Assembly (NCBI GenBank): GCA_031376385.1
Contig: JANMDQ010000015.1
Span: forward strand, 310,001-374,000
Direction: 5' to 3'
Source of the DNA: Aquisediminimonas sp031376385
GTDB taxonomy: Bacteria; Pseudomonadota; Alphaproteobacteria; Sphingomonadales; Sphingomonadaceae
DNA: 64,000 nt
Shown piece by piece: positions 52,193-60,397 of this stretch. The notes under the pieces are model-generated. The model was not told the origin of the DNA. It did not search any database and saw only the letters and a program-made list of their open reading frames with translations. The translations under genes and the position numbers were made by a program. Each line of letters starts with the position of its first letter. Within the stretch, counting starts at the first letter, position 1.

Positions 52193-52903
52193 TTATGCGA
52201 CGCTGGATAGCTTCCGAGCAGTCTTTGCAGTTTGCAAGATGTAGAGCCCAACAAGGAGTATACCCATGCCACCGATGACAAAATCAAACCCCGAAAGCCC
52301 CGTTCCAAGCAAAGGCGCAGGATCAAATACAAACATCGCTAACGTAATCGTCATCAAAATAAGCCGCAGTTCAGTCGGCCCAGCAGAAAGATAAGATAGT
52401 CGAAATTCGGCTATAACTCTGGCCGCAAGGAACGTGTGGATCGACATCAGCAAATAGCCGATCAGGCAAAAGAGCGCGACATCAAGCCGCACGAAGGGAC
52501 TCAGTCCGAGACCGATGGCGAGAACCGTATTTGCAAGAGAATCCGTGCTATGATCAATAAAATAGCCAAAGTCGGGGCGCTCAATCTTGCGGAACCTTGC
52601 CAGGCTGCCGTCAAGGGAGTCCCCAAACCAATTGACGCAATATCCGGCGAGAGAAAGCCAGAGCCACTCAATTCGCCATGTGCTCAACGCATAACCGCAT
52701 GCAATCAGGACTGACCCGGCAAAGCCAAGTCCAGTCAATTGATCGGGCTTCACCCAAGCGGGCAAGCGTGCGCAAATCCAAGTCAGCAGTCGGCGCTCAT
52801 TCAACGCCAAAATATTATGTTGAATGCGGACAACGGGTTTCACGACCGCCGCAGGGGTCTTAATTTTTTGATGCATCATTGTGATGTGACGTTTTGATGA
52901 CAT
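52193..52903 (-). CDS. CDP-alcohol phosphatidyltransferase family protein
   Basis: 236 residues with six predicted membrane helices. The family motif is complete: FGDSLDGSLARFRKIERPDF then GYFIDHSTDS, giving D-x2-DG-x2-AR-x9-G-x3-D-x3-D. It joins a CDP-linked lipid to an alcohol such as inositol phosphate, glycerol phosphate or serine, or a CDP-alcohol to a lipid. The substrate is not readable. Neighbours are two GT4 enzymes, a deacetylase and a lipid-type phosphodiesterase, which suggests the product is a glycolipid core. Confidence 0.85.
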   Translation of the reverse strand: MSSKRHITMMHQKIKTPAAVVKPVVRIQHNILALNERRLLTWICARLPAWVKPDQLTGLGFAGSVLIACGYALSTWRIEWLWLSLAGYCVNWFGDSLDGSLARFRKIERPDFGYFIDHSTDSLANTVLAIGLGLSPFVRLDVALFCLIGYLLMSIHTFLAARVIAEFRLSYLSAGPTELRLILMTITLAMFVFDPAPLLGTGLSGFDFVIGGMGILLVGLYILQTAKTARKLSSVA

Positions 52904-53036
52904 GTTTCCCGCAAGTCAAATCTAGTGGACCAATGAGTTTAGGCTATCTCAATTTGACATGTGGGTTTTCAAACAGGGCGTCGTCTTACTCCTGAAGCAA
53001 AAAGGTGCGACGGTGCACCCTCAGCGAATGGAATGC

Positions 53037-53825
53037 ATGATGAAGCACAATCCAATTTATCCTGCGGTCCTCGTTGCAATCTCTTGTTTTGCACCATTGT
53101 CAGCGAGTGCAAAGCCCACATCGCTAAGCGACCAAACACTCATTTTGACAAAAAATGGCAGTAATAGGTTGTCGAAAATTGGAGAAATTCAGGCCGAAAA
53201 TAGCGGAGCAACCGACCTTGCCGTCGCTCCATTTCGCTTTCGACTGTTGACAGGTACGACGAAAATCAGAACTCACCATATCACTCTGTCGTGGGGCAGC
53301 GGGGCACTCACCCTCAACACTGTGCGCGCCAAATCGCCTCGTCGGCCGGACGCAATGGCAGTGCTGAATTTCAATCGCTTTGCGGTGTGGAATACCGACG
53401 CTGGTGTGGTGCAGGATTTGGACAGCGCCAACAGCCTGTCACTTGGGCTATCTTATGCGCAGGAACGCCGCCGCCCGAGCTTTAGCGTCGCGGGGCATAA
53501 TAGTTATAAGACCAACAACAGCGCCATCACGCTGGGATGGAAGCGTGAAGACAGCTTTGCCTTGAATGCCAGCCTTTTTTCCACAAAGCCAAATAGATCG
53601 CGGTCACTGAACGAACGGATTGTTGAATTGGCTGGCGGTGCCCCGATCACCGCGCGCGGGATGGCGCTGACTGCAACTTTTGGTTCGACGCATGATCCTG
53701 CAGCACTGTCATTTGGCATTGACCTGCGCCGTCAGCAGTTGGGGCTGAACGATGCCAAACTGATCGGCATCGCTTCTGCGCGAAAAGACACCCGGGTGGG
53801 GCTATTCCTGGCGCGCTCCTTCTAA
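53037..53825 (+). CDS. Exported protein, probably outer-membrane or surface beta-protein
   Basis: 262 residues. A signal peptide (LVAISCFAPLSASA) precedes a sequence rich in alternating hydrophobic residues and Ser/Thr/Asn, ending ...FLARSF with the terminal Phe often seen in outer-membrane beta-barrels. No family recognised. Start 53037 or the adjacent ATG codons. It is divergent from the phosphotransferase and 4 bases upstream of the first glycosyltransferase gene, so it is likely the first gene of the plus-strand transcript. Confidence 0.65.
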   Translation: MMKHNPIYPAVLVAISCFAPLSASAKPTSLSDQTLILTKNGSNRLSKIGEIQAENSGATDLAVAPFRFRLLTGTTKIRTHHITLSWGSGALTLNTVRAKSPRRPDAMAVLNFNRFAVWNTDAGVVQDLDSANSLSLGLSYAQERRRPSFSVAGHNSYKTNNSAITLGWKREDSFALNASLFSTKPNRSRSLNERIVELAGGAPITARGMALTATFGSTHDPAALSFGIDLRRQQLGLNDAKLIGIASARKDTRVGLFLARSF

Positions 53826-53829
53826 ACTG

Positions 53830-55140
53830 ATGACGTTCAGCAGCACCTTGAACGCTGGCACGGAGGCGGAATTGAGCACAGCTAAATGCCGTGTCGAACC
53901 GCATGCACGGATTCTGATTTTTAATGATACGCCGCGAAACGGTGGCCCCGGCAAAGTGCTGCTGCACTTCTTGCGCTACACAAATAGAGATCAGCTTTCC
54001 TGTTCCATCCATTTGATGCGGCCTGATGTGTTGAGCGCCCTCTACTGCGCCGAAGATGTAGCGAAACAGCTGAGCTTCGATGCCAATTTGATCGAAAATC
54101 CGATTCAGCCTCTCAGTCGCCCAATGGAACGTCGCGACTTTGAGGCACCGTTCTGGCTCAAAGGCATCCGAGCCACTGTCAATGTCCCGCGCGCAATCGC
54201 GGGTGTGGTGGCACTGGGGCGGCGTATGCACCGTGGTCGCTATGACCTGCTTTACTGCAATGGGCTCTATGCCGTGCTGGTCGGCGGGCTACTGGCTCGG
54301 CTCGGCGGGGTTTCAGTGCTGTGGCACCTTCACGACACGAGTTTGCCGAACGCGCTTGACGGCCTGTTCCGCTGGATGGCGCGTTCGGATCGGGTGCGAT
54401 TGATCATCTGTGTAAGCCGAGCATCGGCCCAGATGGTTAGTGTTGCCTCTGACAAGACTATCATTGCCCTCAACCCCGTCGATCTTGAGGAGTTTGACGC
54501 ATCACAAACCGTTCCGGCGCTCCGCAAGGAACTGCACTGGCCAAAGGATGCCATCATTTTCGGAAGCCATGGCCGCGTTGTTGCCCGCAAAGGCTATATC
54601 ACCATGATCCGTGCGGCAAGATTGGCATTGGACGAAGCATCGCCCGAACTGGCCGCCAAAATGCGGTTCGTCGTTGTCGGGGATACACCCGCTGACCATC
54701 CCGGCGATCATCTAGGTGACTGTAAAGCGTTGGTAAAAAATCTTGGCATGACGCAACAATTTGCATTTGTCGGATACCGGCCGGACGTGCGGCCTTACGT
54801 CGCCGACTATAACATTTGCGTTGTGCCAAGTGTCTTTGCCGAGCCATTCGGGCTTACAGTCGTTGAGTCATTTGCCTTTGGCGTGCCGGTGATCGCAAGT
54901 GCTGTCGGCGGCATTCCGGAAATTGTGACGACTGGGAAAACAGGCTTACTGGTGCCCGCTCGCGACGCGAAGGCTTTGGCTGGCGCTATGCTGACTTATG
55001 CGTCAAACCCCCGATTACGTCGGCGGCACGGCGAGGCAGCTCGCGACTATGTCACTCAACACCATGATGCACGCGCCTACTCCGCTCTCATTCAAAAGAA
55101 TGTGCTGGACGCCTGTTCCAAAGGTGGAGGCGCACCATGA
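53830..55140 (+). CDS. Glycosyltransferase, GT4/GT-B fold (first of cluster)
   Basis: 436 residues. RNGGPGKVLLHFLRY is the N-terminal loop, LLYCNGLYAVLVGGLLARLG the middle helix, and the donor domain shows GSHGRVVARKGYITMIRAAR and the E-x7-E motif in AEPFGLTVVESFAFG. It is a retaining transferase using a nucleotide sugar, probably adding the first or second sugar to a lipid. The stop overlaps the deacetylase start (ATGA), which links sugar transfer and deacetylation. Confidence 0.87.
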   Translation: MTFSSTLNAGTEAELSTAKCRVEPHARILIFNDTPRNGGPGKVLLHFLRYTNRDQLSCSIHLMRPDVLSALYCAEDVAKQLSFDANLIENPIQPLSRPMERRDFEAPFWLKGIRATVNVPRAIAGVVALGRRMHRGRYDLLYCNGLYAVLVGGLLARLGGVSVLWHLHDTSLPNALDGLFRWMARSDRVRLIICVSRASAQMVSVASDKTIIALNPVDLEEFDASQTVPALRKELHWPKDAIIFGSHGRVVARKGYITMIRAARLALDEASPELAAKMRFVVVGDTPADHPGDHLGDCKALVKNLGMTQQFAFVGYRPDVRPYVADYNICVVPSVFAEPFGLTVVESFAFGVPVIASAVGGIPEIVTTGKTGLLVPARDAKALAGAMLTYASNPRLRRRHGEAARDYVTQHHDARAYSALIQKNVLDACSKGGGAP

Positions 55141-55883
55141 CACATAAGCGGCGGCTGCTCGCCTCAATCCATGATGTCACGCCCTATCACCAGTACCGCC
55201 TTGAAAAACTGGCGCCTTTGGTTGAACAAGCAGTTGGCAAAGGGCGGTTCGCGCTGCTTGTTGTGCCTAATTTTCACCGTGAGGCACGGTTGACCGACCA
55301 TCCCGATTTCGCGCGAAAACTGCGCGGATGGGCCGATGATGGGTGCGAGATTTTTCTGCACGGGTTCACCCATTTGGATGACAGCAGGCACGAAACCAAA
55401 GCGGCACAGTTGAAGGCCAAACGGATGACCGCTGGAGAAGGCGAGTTTCTAGGGCTGACGTACGGCGAGGCAGCCACAAAACTACACGATGGTCGCGCGA
55501 TGGTTGAAGATGCGATTGGGCGTGCCGTCACTGGGTTTATCGCGCCAGCCTGGCTTTACGGTGACGACGGCCTGATGGCGATTAAAGATCAAGGATTTGA
55601 TCTGGTTGAGGATCATTTCCGCGTCTGGAACCCTCAATCTGGGGCGACACTGACACGCGGGCCGGTCGTGACCTATGCCAGCCGGTCAGTGCCACGTTTG
55701 TTAAGCTCCCTTCTTTGGTCGCGATTGGCAACTGTGCTTCTCGCGCGCGCAAAGACCGTGCGCGTCGCCGTGCATCCTCACGATGTGGACGCGCCGGAAC
55801 TGGTCTCAGAAATCACGCGTGCGCTTGGCGCGTTCACACGATCCCATACGCCCAGTGCTTACCGCGATTTGGAAGCTCCATGA
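55137..55883 (+). CDS. Polysaccharide-deacetylase-like protein (DUF2334)
   Basis: 248 residues. SIHDVTPYHQYRLEKLAPLV and the metal-binding FLHGFTHLDD (His-x3-His) are the DUF2334 / NodB-like pattern, and IAPAWLYGDDGLMAI follows. The NodB fold removes N-acetyl groups from sugars such as GlcNAc. Lying between two sugar or membrane genes and coupled to a GT4 gene by ATGA, it probably deacetylates the GlcNAc that the transferase adds. No signal peptide, so the reaction would be cytosolic. Confidence 0.78.
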   Translation: MTHKRRLLASIHDVTPYHQYRLEKLAPLVEQAVGKGRFALLVVPNFHREARLTDHPDFARKLRGWADDGCEIFLHGFTHLDDSRHETKAAQLKAKRMTAGEGEFLGLTYGEAATKLHDGRAMVEDAIGRAVTGFIAPAWLYGDDGLMAIKDQGFDLVEDHFRVWNPQSGATLTRGPVVTYASRSVPRLLSSLLWSRLATVLLARAKTVRVAVHPHDVDAPELVSEITRALGAFTRSHTPSAYRDLEAP

Positions 55884-55957
55884 ATTTCTTGGCGCCTCGG
55901 TGCGGAAACCGTGCTTCGGCGCCGTCACGTCTAAACAGGTAGCAATTGAGGACGGTG

Positions 55958-56878
55958 ATGGCGACGCGCCCTATGAAAGAGTTTGATTCTTTGCCGATCC
56001 CGTCTTTACAATCCTTAGATGTCAGGCGTTTCAACTGGCAGGCATGGGTTTCTGGCGGCTTGTCGCTGGCTTTCCTGATCGTTATCGTCTGGAAAATCAA
56101 AAAATTCGGCTTTGTGAGCTCACTAGAGACGCTACCGGCCAGCCCCATATTCTGGTTTGCTTTTGCTGGATATTATCTGGCTCTCCCCAGTTCTGAATGG
56201 CTGATTTTTCGTCGCCTATGGGATTTACCTGTTGCGGGCTTTGCGGCGTTGTTGCGTAAAATGGTCAGTAATGAAGTGCTGCTCGGCTATAGCGGAGAAG
56301 CCTATTTTTACATCTGGGCGCGCCGACATGCGCACCTTGCCACCGCTCCATTTGGCGCGATAAAAGATGTCAGTATTCTCTCGGCACTTGCCGGAAATAT
56401 CGTCACGCTTGCCATGCTGGTCCTAGTTTGGCCACTGGTGGGCACGGTGGTTCCTCAGTTTCACGGACAGACGGTGCTACTGTCAGCGGGCGTGATGATT
56501 GCGCTGTCGATGGTCATCCTGGTGTTCAAGGCGCGCATATTTTCGCTGAGAGCAGCTGAATTGAGGGGCATCTTCGGGGTCCATATCGTTCGGCTGACAA
56601 TCACAACGATATTGTCAGGGGTGATGTGGCATACTGCGCTTCCCGATGTGCCGCTGGTCTGGCTGGTTTTGCTGGCCACCTTGCAGCTGCTCGTCACACG
56701 ATTGCCATTCGTTCCGAATAAAGAGTTGGTCTTCGCCAGTTTTGCAATTTTTTTGGTCGGCAACGATGGCACTGTTGCCACACTGATCGCAATGATAGCG
56801 ACGACAATTCTGACAACACACTTAGTGATTGGCGCAGGGCTGTTGCTCCGTGACGCTGTGGAGGCGACAAACGGATGA
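55958..56878 (+). CDS. Polytopic membrane protein, possibly lipid flippase (LPG-synthase TM-like)
   Basis: 306 residues from the ATG at 55958 (GAGG 6 bases upstream). About eight membrane segments; LPSSEWLIFRRLWDLPVAGF, GAIKDVSILSALAGNIVTLA and TRLPFVPNKELVFASFAIFL recall the integral domain seen in lysylphosphatidylglycerol synthetase and UPF0104 proteins, but the match is loose. It could move the glycolipid across the inner membrane. Its stop overlaps the DUF2141 start. Confidence 0.6.
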   Translation: MATRPMKEFDSLPIPSLQSLDVRRFNWQAWVSGGLSLAFLIVIVWKIKKFGFVSSLETLPASPIFWFAFAGYYLALPSSEWLIFRRLWDLPVAGFAALLRKMVSNEVLLGYSGEAYFYIWARRHAHLATAPFGAIKDVSILSALAGNIVTLAMLVLVWPLVGTVVPQFHGQTVLLSAGVMIALSMVILVFKARIFSLRAAELRGIFGVHIVRLTITTILSGVMWHTALPDVPLVWLVLLATLQLLVTRLPFVPNKELVFASFAIFLVGNDGTVATLIAMIATTILTTHLVIGAGLLLRDAVEATNG

Positions 56879-57402
56879 AACGGGTTCTCATCATAGGCTT
56901 TGCATTGGCATTGATCGGCGCTGCTCCTGTCAAACCAAGCCCTAATCTCGGCAAAGCAGGGGCGGCTTGCCGCGTTGGCGAACAGGGGCCAGCACTGCTG
57001 ATCACCGCCACTGGCCTGAAAGATCGCAAGGGCCTGCTCCGCGCGGAACTTTACCCGGATAATGATGCTGATTTCCTTCAAGATGATGCCATACTGATCA
57101 ATCAAGGCAAAACGTTCCGTCGCGTTGACCTTGGCTTGACGTCGTCAAGCAGTTCAACATTGTGCCTGCGTGTTCCAGCGGCGGGACGTTATGCAATGTC
57201 GCTGCTGCATGACCGGGATAGCAATCTGAAATTCGGCGTGTTCTCCGACGGCATCGGTTTTTCGGGCAACCCGAAACTTGCGCGGTCAAAACCCAAAGTG
57301 GCTTCGGCCATTGTTGTGGCAGGACCGGGCCTGACCCGAATTTCGATCCGCATGAACTATCTCCACGGCATGATGCAATTCGGGCCGTTGGATACCAAAT
57401 GA
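56875..57402 (+). CDS. DUF2141 family exported protein
   Basis: 175 residues. A signal peptide (RVLIIGFALALIGAAPV) is followed by a compact beta domain: LLITATGLKDRKGLLRAELY, CLRVPAAGRYAMSLLHDRDS, and FGVFSDGIGFSGN, the DUF2141 pattern. Function unknown; location periplasmic. Overlaps the membrane gene before it and the glycosyltransferase after it by ATGA, so all three are co-translated. Confidence 0.78.
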   Translation: MKRVLIIGFALALIGAAPVKPSPNLGKAGAACRVGEQGPALLITATGLKDRKGLLRAELYPDNDADFLQDDAILINQGKTFRRVDLGLTSSSSSTLCLRVPAAGRYAMSLLHDRDSNLKFGVFSDGIGFSGNPKLARSKPKVASAIVVAGPGLTRISIRMNYLHGMMQFGPLDTK

Positions 57403-58574
57403 AGATTGTCGACGTTTGCGCTTTTTATGCGCCTGAAGGTGGCGGGGTGAAAACCTATATTGATCGCAAGCTGAAGGTTGGCGCGTCATTGGGGCAAGAG
57501 ATTGTGATCATCGCGCCTGGCAAAGACAATCGAACGGAACATCGCCCAGAAGGTGGGCGCATCCGCTATATCGCCAGCCCACAGCTTCTGGTGGATAGGC
57601 GCTATCGCTATTTTCAGGACAGCGCGGCTGTCCACGCCATCCTAGATGCTGAACAGCCTAATATCGTCGAAGCCTCATCACCGTGGCGCACAGCCAGCAT
57701 TGTGGCGGATTGGGCAGGATCAGCCCCACGCACACTAATCATGCACGCGGACCCGCTGGCGGCCTATGCCTACCGTTGGTTCGGCCAAGTCAGTAGTCGC
57801 GAAACCATAGATCAAGGGTTTGAGTTCTTTTGGCGATACCTGCGCCGGCTAGGCATAGGATTTGATGGCATCATCAGCGCCAATGACAGTCTGACAAAAC
57901 GCCTGACGGGCGGCGGCGTCGCAGGGGTGGTGACAATAGCTATGGGTGTTGATCCAGGTATGTTTTCGCCAAAGCACAGAGATGCTGAATTGCGCGAAAG
58001 TCTGCTTGCAAGCTGCGGTTTGGGCACAAATGCGACGTTGTTGCTAGCTGTGGGCCGCCACAGCGCAGAGAAGCGCTGGCCTATGGTGATCGACGCCTCT
58101 ATTGCTGCTGGTCATCAGCGACCTGTTGGCCTGGTCCTGATCGGCGATGGGCGAGATCGTGCAAAGATAATCCGTCACATCGGCGGCAATCCTCACGTCC
58201 ATTTGTTAGCGCCCGTGCGGGGCCGCGCCACATTGGCCACAGTTATGGCCAGTGCCGACGCTTTGATCCATGGATGCGAAGCAGAGACATTTGGGCTGGT
58301 TGCAGCAGAAGCAGCGGCCTCCGGGCTGCCGTTGATTGTTCCCGATGAAGGCGGCGCATCCGCCTTGGTTACACCAGCGACAGGGGAGACTTATCGTGCG
58401 GGGGATCGTGGATCAGCCGCAGACGCCATAGTCCGATTTTGCAACCGCGATCAAAAGGCCCTTCGTGCTGCGACAGATAAGGCGGCCTTGGTTGCACCGA
58501 CAATCGATGATCATTTTTCAAGGCTATTTGACCATTATGATCATTTGAAAATGCTTGCGCGTCGGGCTGCCTGA
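57399..58574 (+). CDS. Glycosyltransferase, GT4/GT-B fold (second of cluster)
   Basis: 391 residues. YAPEGGGVKTYIDRKLKVGA is the acceptor-side loop, VEASSPWRTASIV the middle, and the donor side has AVGRHSAEKRWPMVIDASIA, LVLIGDGRDRAKII and the E-x7-E-like AETFGLVAAEAAASG. It resembles PimB/PIG-A-type transferases acting on lipid-linked sugars. It is the last gene of the plus-strand transcript and probably adds the outer sugar. No terminator is obvious; the 259-base gap to the sigma gene holds no gene I can support. Confidence 0.85.
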   Translation: MKIVDVCAFYAPEGGGVKTYIDRKLKVGASLGQEIVIIAPGKDNRTEHRPEGGRIRYIASPQLLVDRRYRYFQDSAAVHAILDAEQPNIVEASSPWRTASIVADWAGSAPRTLIMHADPLAAYAYRWFGQVSSRETIDQGFEFFWRYLRRLGIGFDGIISANDSLTKRLTGGGVAGVVTIAMGVDPGMFSPKHRDAELRESLLASCGLGTNATLLLAVGRHSAEKRWPMVIDASIAAGHQRPVGLVLIGDGRDRAKIIRHIGGNPHVHLLAPVRGRATLATVMASADALIHGCEAETFGLVAAEAAASGLPLIVPDEGGASALVTPATGETYRAGDRGSAADAIVRFCNRDQKALRAATDKAALVAPTIDDHFSRLFDHYDHLKMLARRAA

Positions 58575-58833
58575 TCCACCTGCATCTCGAAGCGTCGCAC
58601 AATTTTTTGTCTAGAACGTGCGGGCTTGCAACGAGCAGAGCGTCTTGCTGTTATGGATAATTCAACACTTCGATCCGCTCCAATGGCTCTCGCTCGGAAA
58701 ACGCAAAGTCGTTTCAGTCGCCCTTCAAGCGAAGGCCTGCCGCTTTGGTGGCGGTTCCTGAACTTTGCTGCTCGCAACTCGAGCCGTTGAGAACGTGAAC
58801 GCAGTTGCGCTTAATTACTTTGCCGAAGAACCA

Positions 58834-59448
58834 ATGGCGGTGTATTCCGCAATCTGTGCAATGCTGCCTCTCACCCGTGTTCCCGAAGTGACACCGCAGA
58901 GCGGCCTTGCCTCAGTCTTCATGACCAATCGGCCAGCGCTGAGCCGTTTCCTGCGCGCTCGTTTGCGCGGAGAAGGAGATCCTGAAGATATCTTGCAAGA
59001 TTTGTGGATCAAACTGGACTCCGTCGCGACTGGGCCCATCAGTGAACCTCTTGCTTACCTTTACCGAATGGCTGAAAATCTTGTGCTGGATCGCAGAAGA
59101 TCTGCGATCCGCCGGACCAACCGAGAGACGGAATGGACTAAGGGCCAGATCGATGGCAACATTGGAATGGCAATTGACGGACAGCCCTCGGCAGAACGTA
59201 CGCTGCTGGCGCGTGACCATTTGAAACGGGTGAATGCCGCGCTTGATGCTTTGCCCGAACGCACAGCCTTTGCATTCCGCTCGGTTCGAATCGACGGTGC
59301 CCCGCAAAAGGACATAGCAATAGCAATGGGCGTCAGCTTAAGTGCTGTCGAAAAGCACTTGCAGCGGGCGTATCGGGCCGTTGTGGAGGTTCAGCAAAGG
59401 CTTGATGCGGATAATGGTATGCCGCAACGTCTTGGTGGGGAAGGATAA
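58834..59448 (+). CDS. FecI-like ECF sigma factor
   Basis: About 204 residues. Region 2 is in RPALSRFLRARLRGEGDPED then ILQDLWIKL, and region 4 in ALPERTAFAFRSVRIDGAPQ with KDIAIAMGVSLSAVEKHL as the DNA-binding helix-turn-helix. It directs RNA polymerase to the promoter of the adjacent receptor genes once released by FecR. The start is uncertain: ATG 58834, 58861 or 58921 are possible. Its stop touches the FecR start. Confidence 0.85.
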   Translation: MAVYSAICAMLPLTRVPEVTPQSGLASVFMTNRPALSRFLRARLRGEGDPEDILQDLWIKLDSVATGPISEPLAYLYRMAENLVLDRRRSAIRRTNRETEWTKGQIDGNIGMAIDGQPSAERTLLARDHLKRVNAALDALPERTAFAFRSVRIDGAPQKDIAIAMGVSLSAVEKHLQRAYRAVVEVQQRLDADNGMPQRLGGEG

Positions 59449-60393
59449 ATGATGCCTGAGCATGACATCGTCGCCGATGCCACCTTGTGGCACATTCGCT
59501 TGTCCGATCCGTCGGCACCCGCCACCGCTTGGGCAGAATTTACCGACTGGCTGGACGCCGACATGGCTAACGCCGAAGCGTATGACGCAATCGCACTGGC
59601 TGATGCTAATCTGTCAGTCTCAATTGCACTTGGTCAAACCGATACTCAGCAGGCCGAAAATGACAATGAAGCGGCTCCGTCAAAATGGTATCAGAGGCGC
59701 GGGCTTATGGCCGTTGCGGCCAGCGCCGTGTTGGCATTGTTGGCTGCGCCAGCGTTCCTGACAGGCCGTGATTTGCAGACCTATGAAACCAAAGCTGGGG
59801 AAACGCGCATCATCGCCCTTACTGATGGCACAGAAATCGCCATGAATGGCGGCACCCGTGTATCTGTTGACCAAAAGACGCGTCGTTTCGCAAGGCTGGA
59901 AAGCGGCGAAGCGATGTTCACTGTGCGGCACGATGCCACCGATCCTTTTACGGTCGAAACGCAGAATGCAAGTCTTCGAGACTTGGGAACTATCTTCAAT
60001 GTGCGACAGGACGATGACAGTCTGGAGGTCAGCGTTGCAGATGGTTCTGTGCAGTATAACCCAAAAGCCGAAGCGGTCACACTAACCGCAGGCAGCCGGT
60101 TGCAAATGTCAAAAGACCAGCGCCAACCGATTGTGACCAAAGGAGACCCAGCGGCGATAGCAGGCTGGCGCAGCGGGCGCTTGTCTTATCAAGATACTAA
60201 GTTGAGCGTGATTGCGCTTGATCTCAGCCGCTCGATTGGAACGCCGGTGACCGTTTCACCTGCGCTTGCCAATCGTCGCTTTACCGGTCTCATTCGCGTG
60301 GATCAGGACCGCGACCTGCTGTTCCGCCGTTTGGAGGGGTTGCTTGGCGTGCAGGCGAAGCATAGTGCCAAAGGATGGCAGCTTTCGAAATAG
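59449..60393 (+). CDS. FecR-like anti-sigma factor / signal transducer
   Basis: 314 residues. A cytosolic N-terminal sigma-binding part (LWHIRLSDPSAPATAWAEFT, then DWLDAD, a DUF4880-like start), a single membrane helix (MAVAASAVLALLAAPAFLT, about 85-103), and a periplasmic FecR domain with YETKAGETRIIALTDGTEI and FTVRHDATDPFTVETQNASL. It keeps the sigma factor inactive until the receptor's N-terminal domain signals. Directly between the sigma and receptor genes. Confidence 0.88.
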   Translation: MMPEHDIVADATLWHIRLSDPSAPATAWAEFTDWLDADMANAEAYDAIALADANLSVSIALGQTDTQQAENDNEAAPSKWYQRRGLMAVAASAVLALLAAPAFLTGRDLQTYETKAGETRIIALTDGTEIAMNGGTRVSVDQKTRRFARLESGEAMFTVRHDATDPFTVETQNASLRDLGTIFNVRQDDDSLEVSVADGSVQYNPKAEAVTLTAGSRLQMSKDQRQPIVTKGDPAAIAGWRSGRLSYQDTKLSVIALDLSRSIGTPVTVSPALANRRFTGLIRVDQDRDLLFRRLEGLLGVQAKHSAKGWQLSK

Positions 60394-60397
60394 GGCG

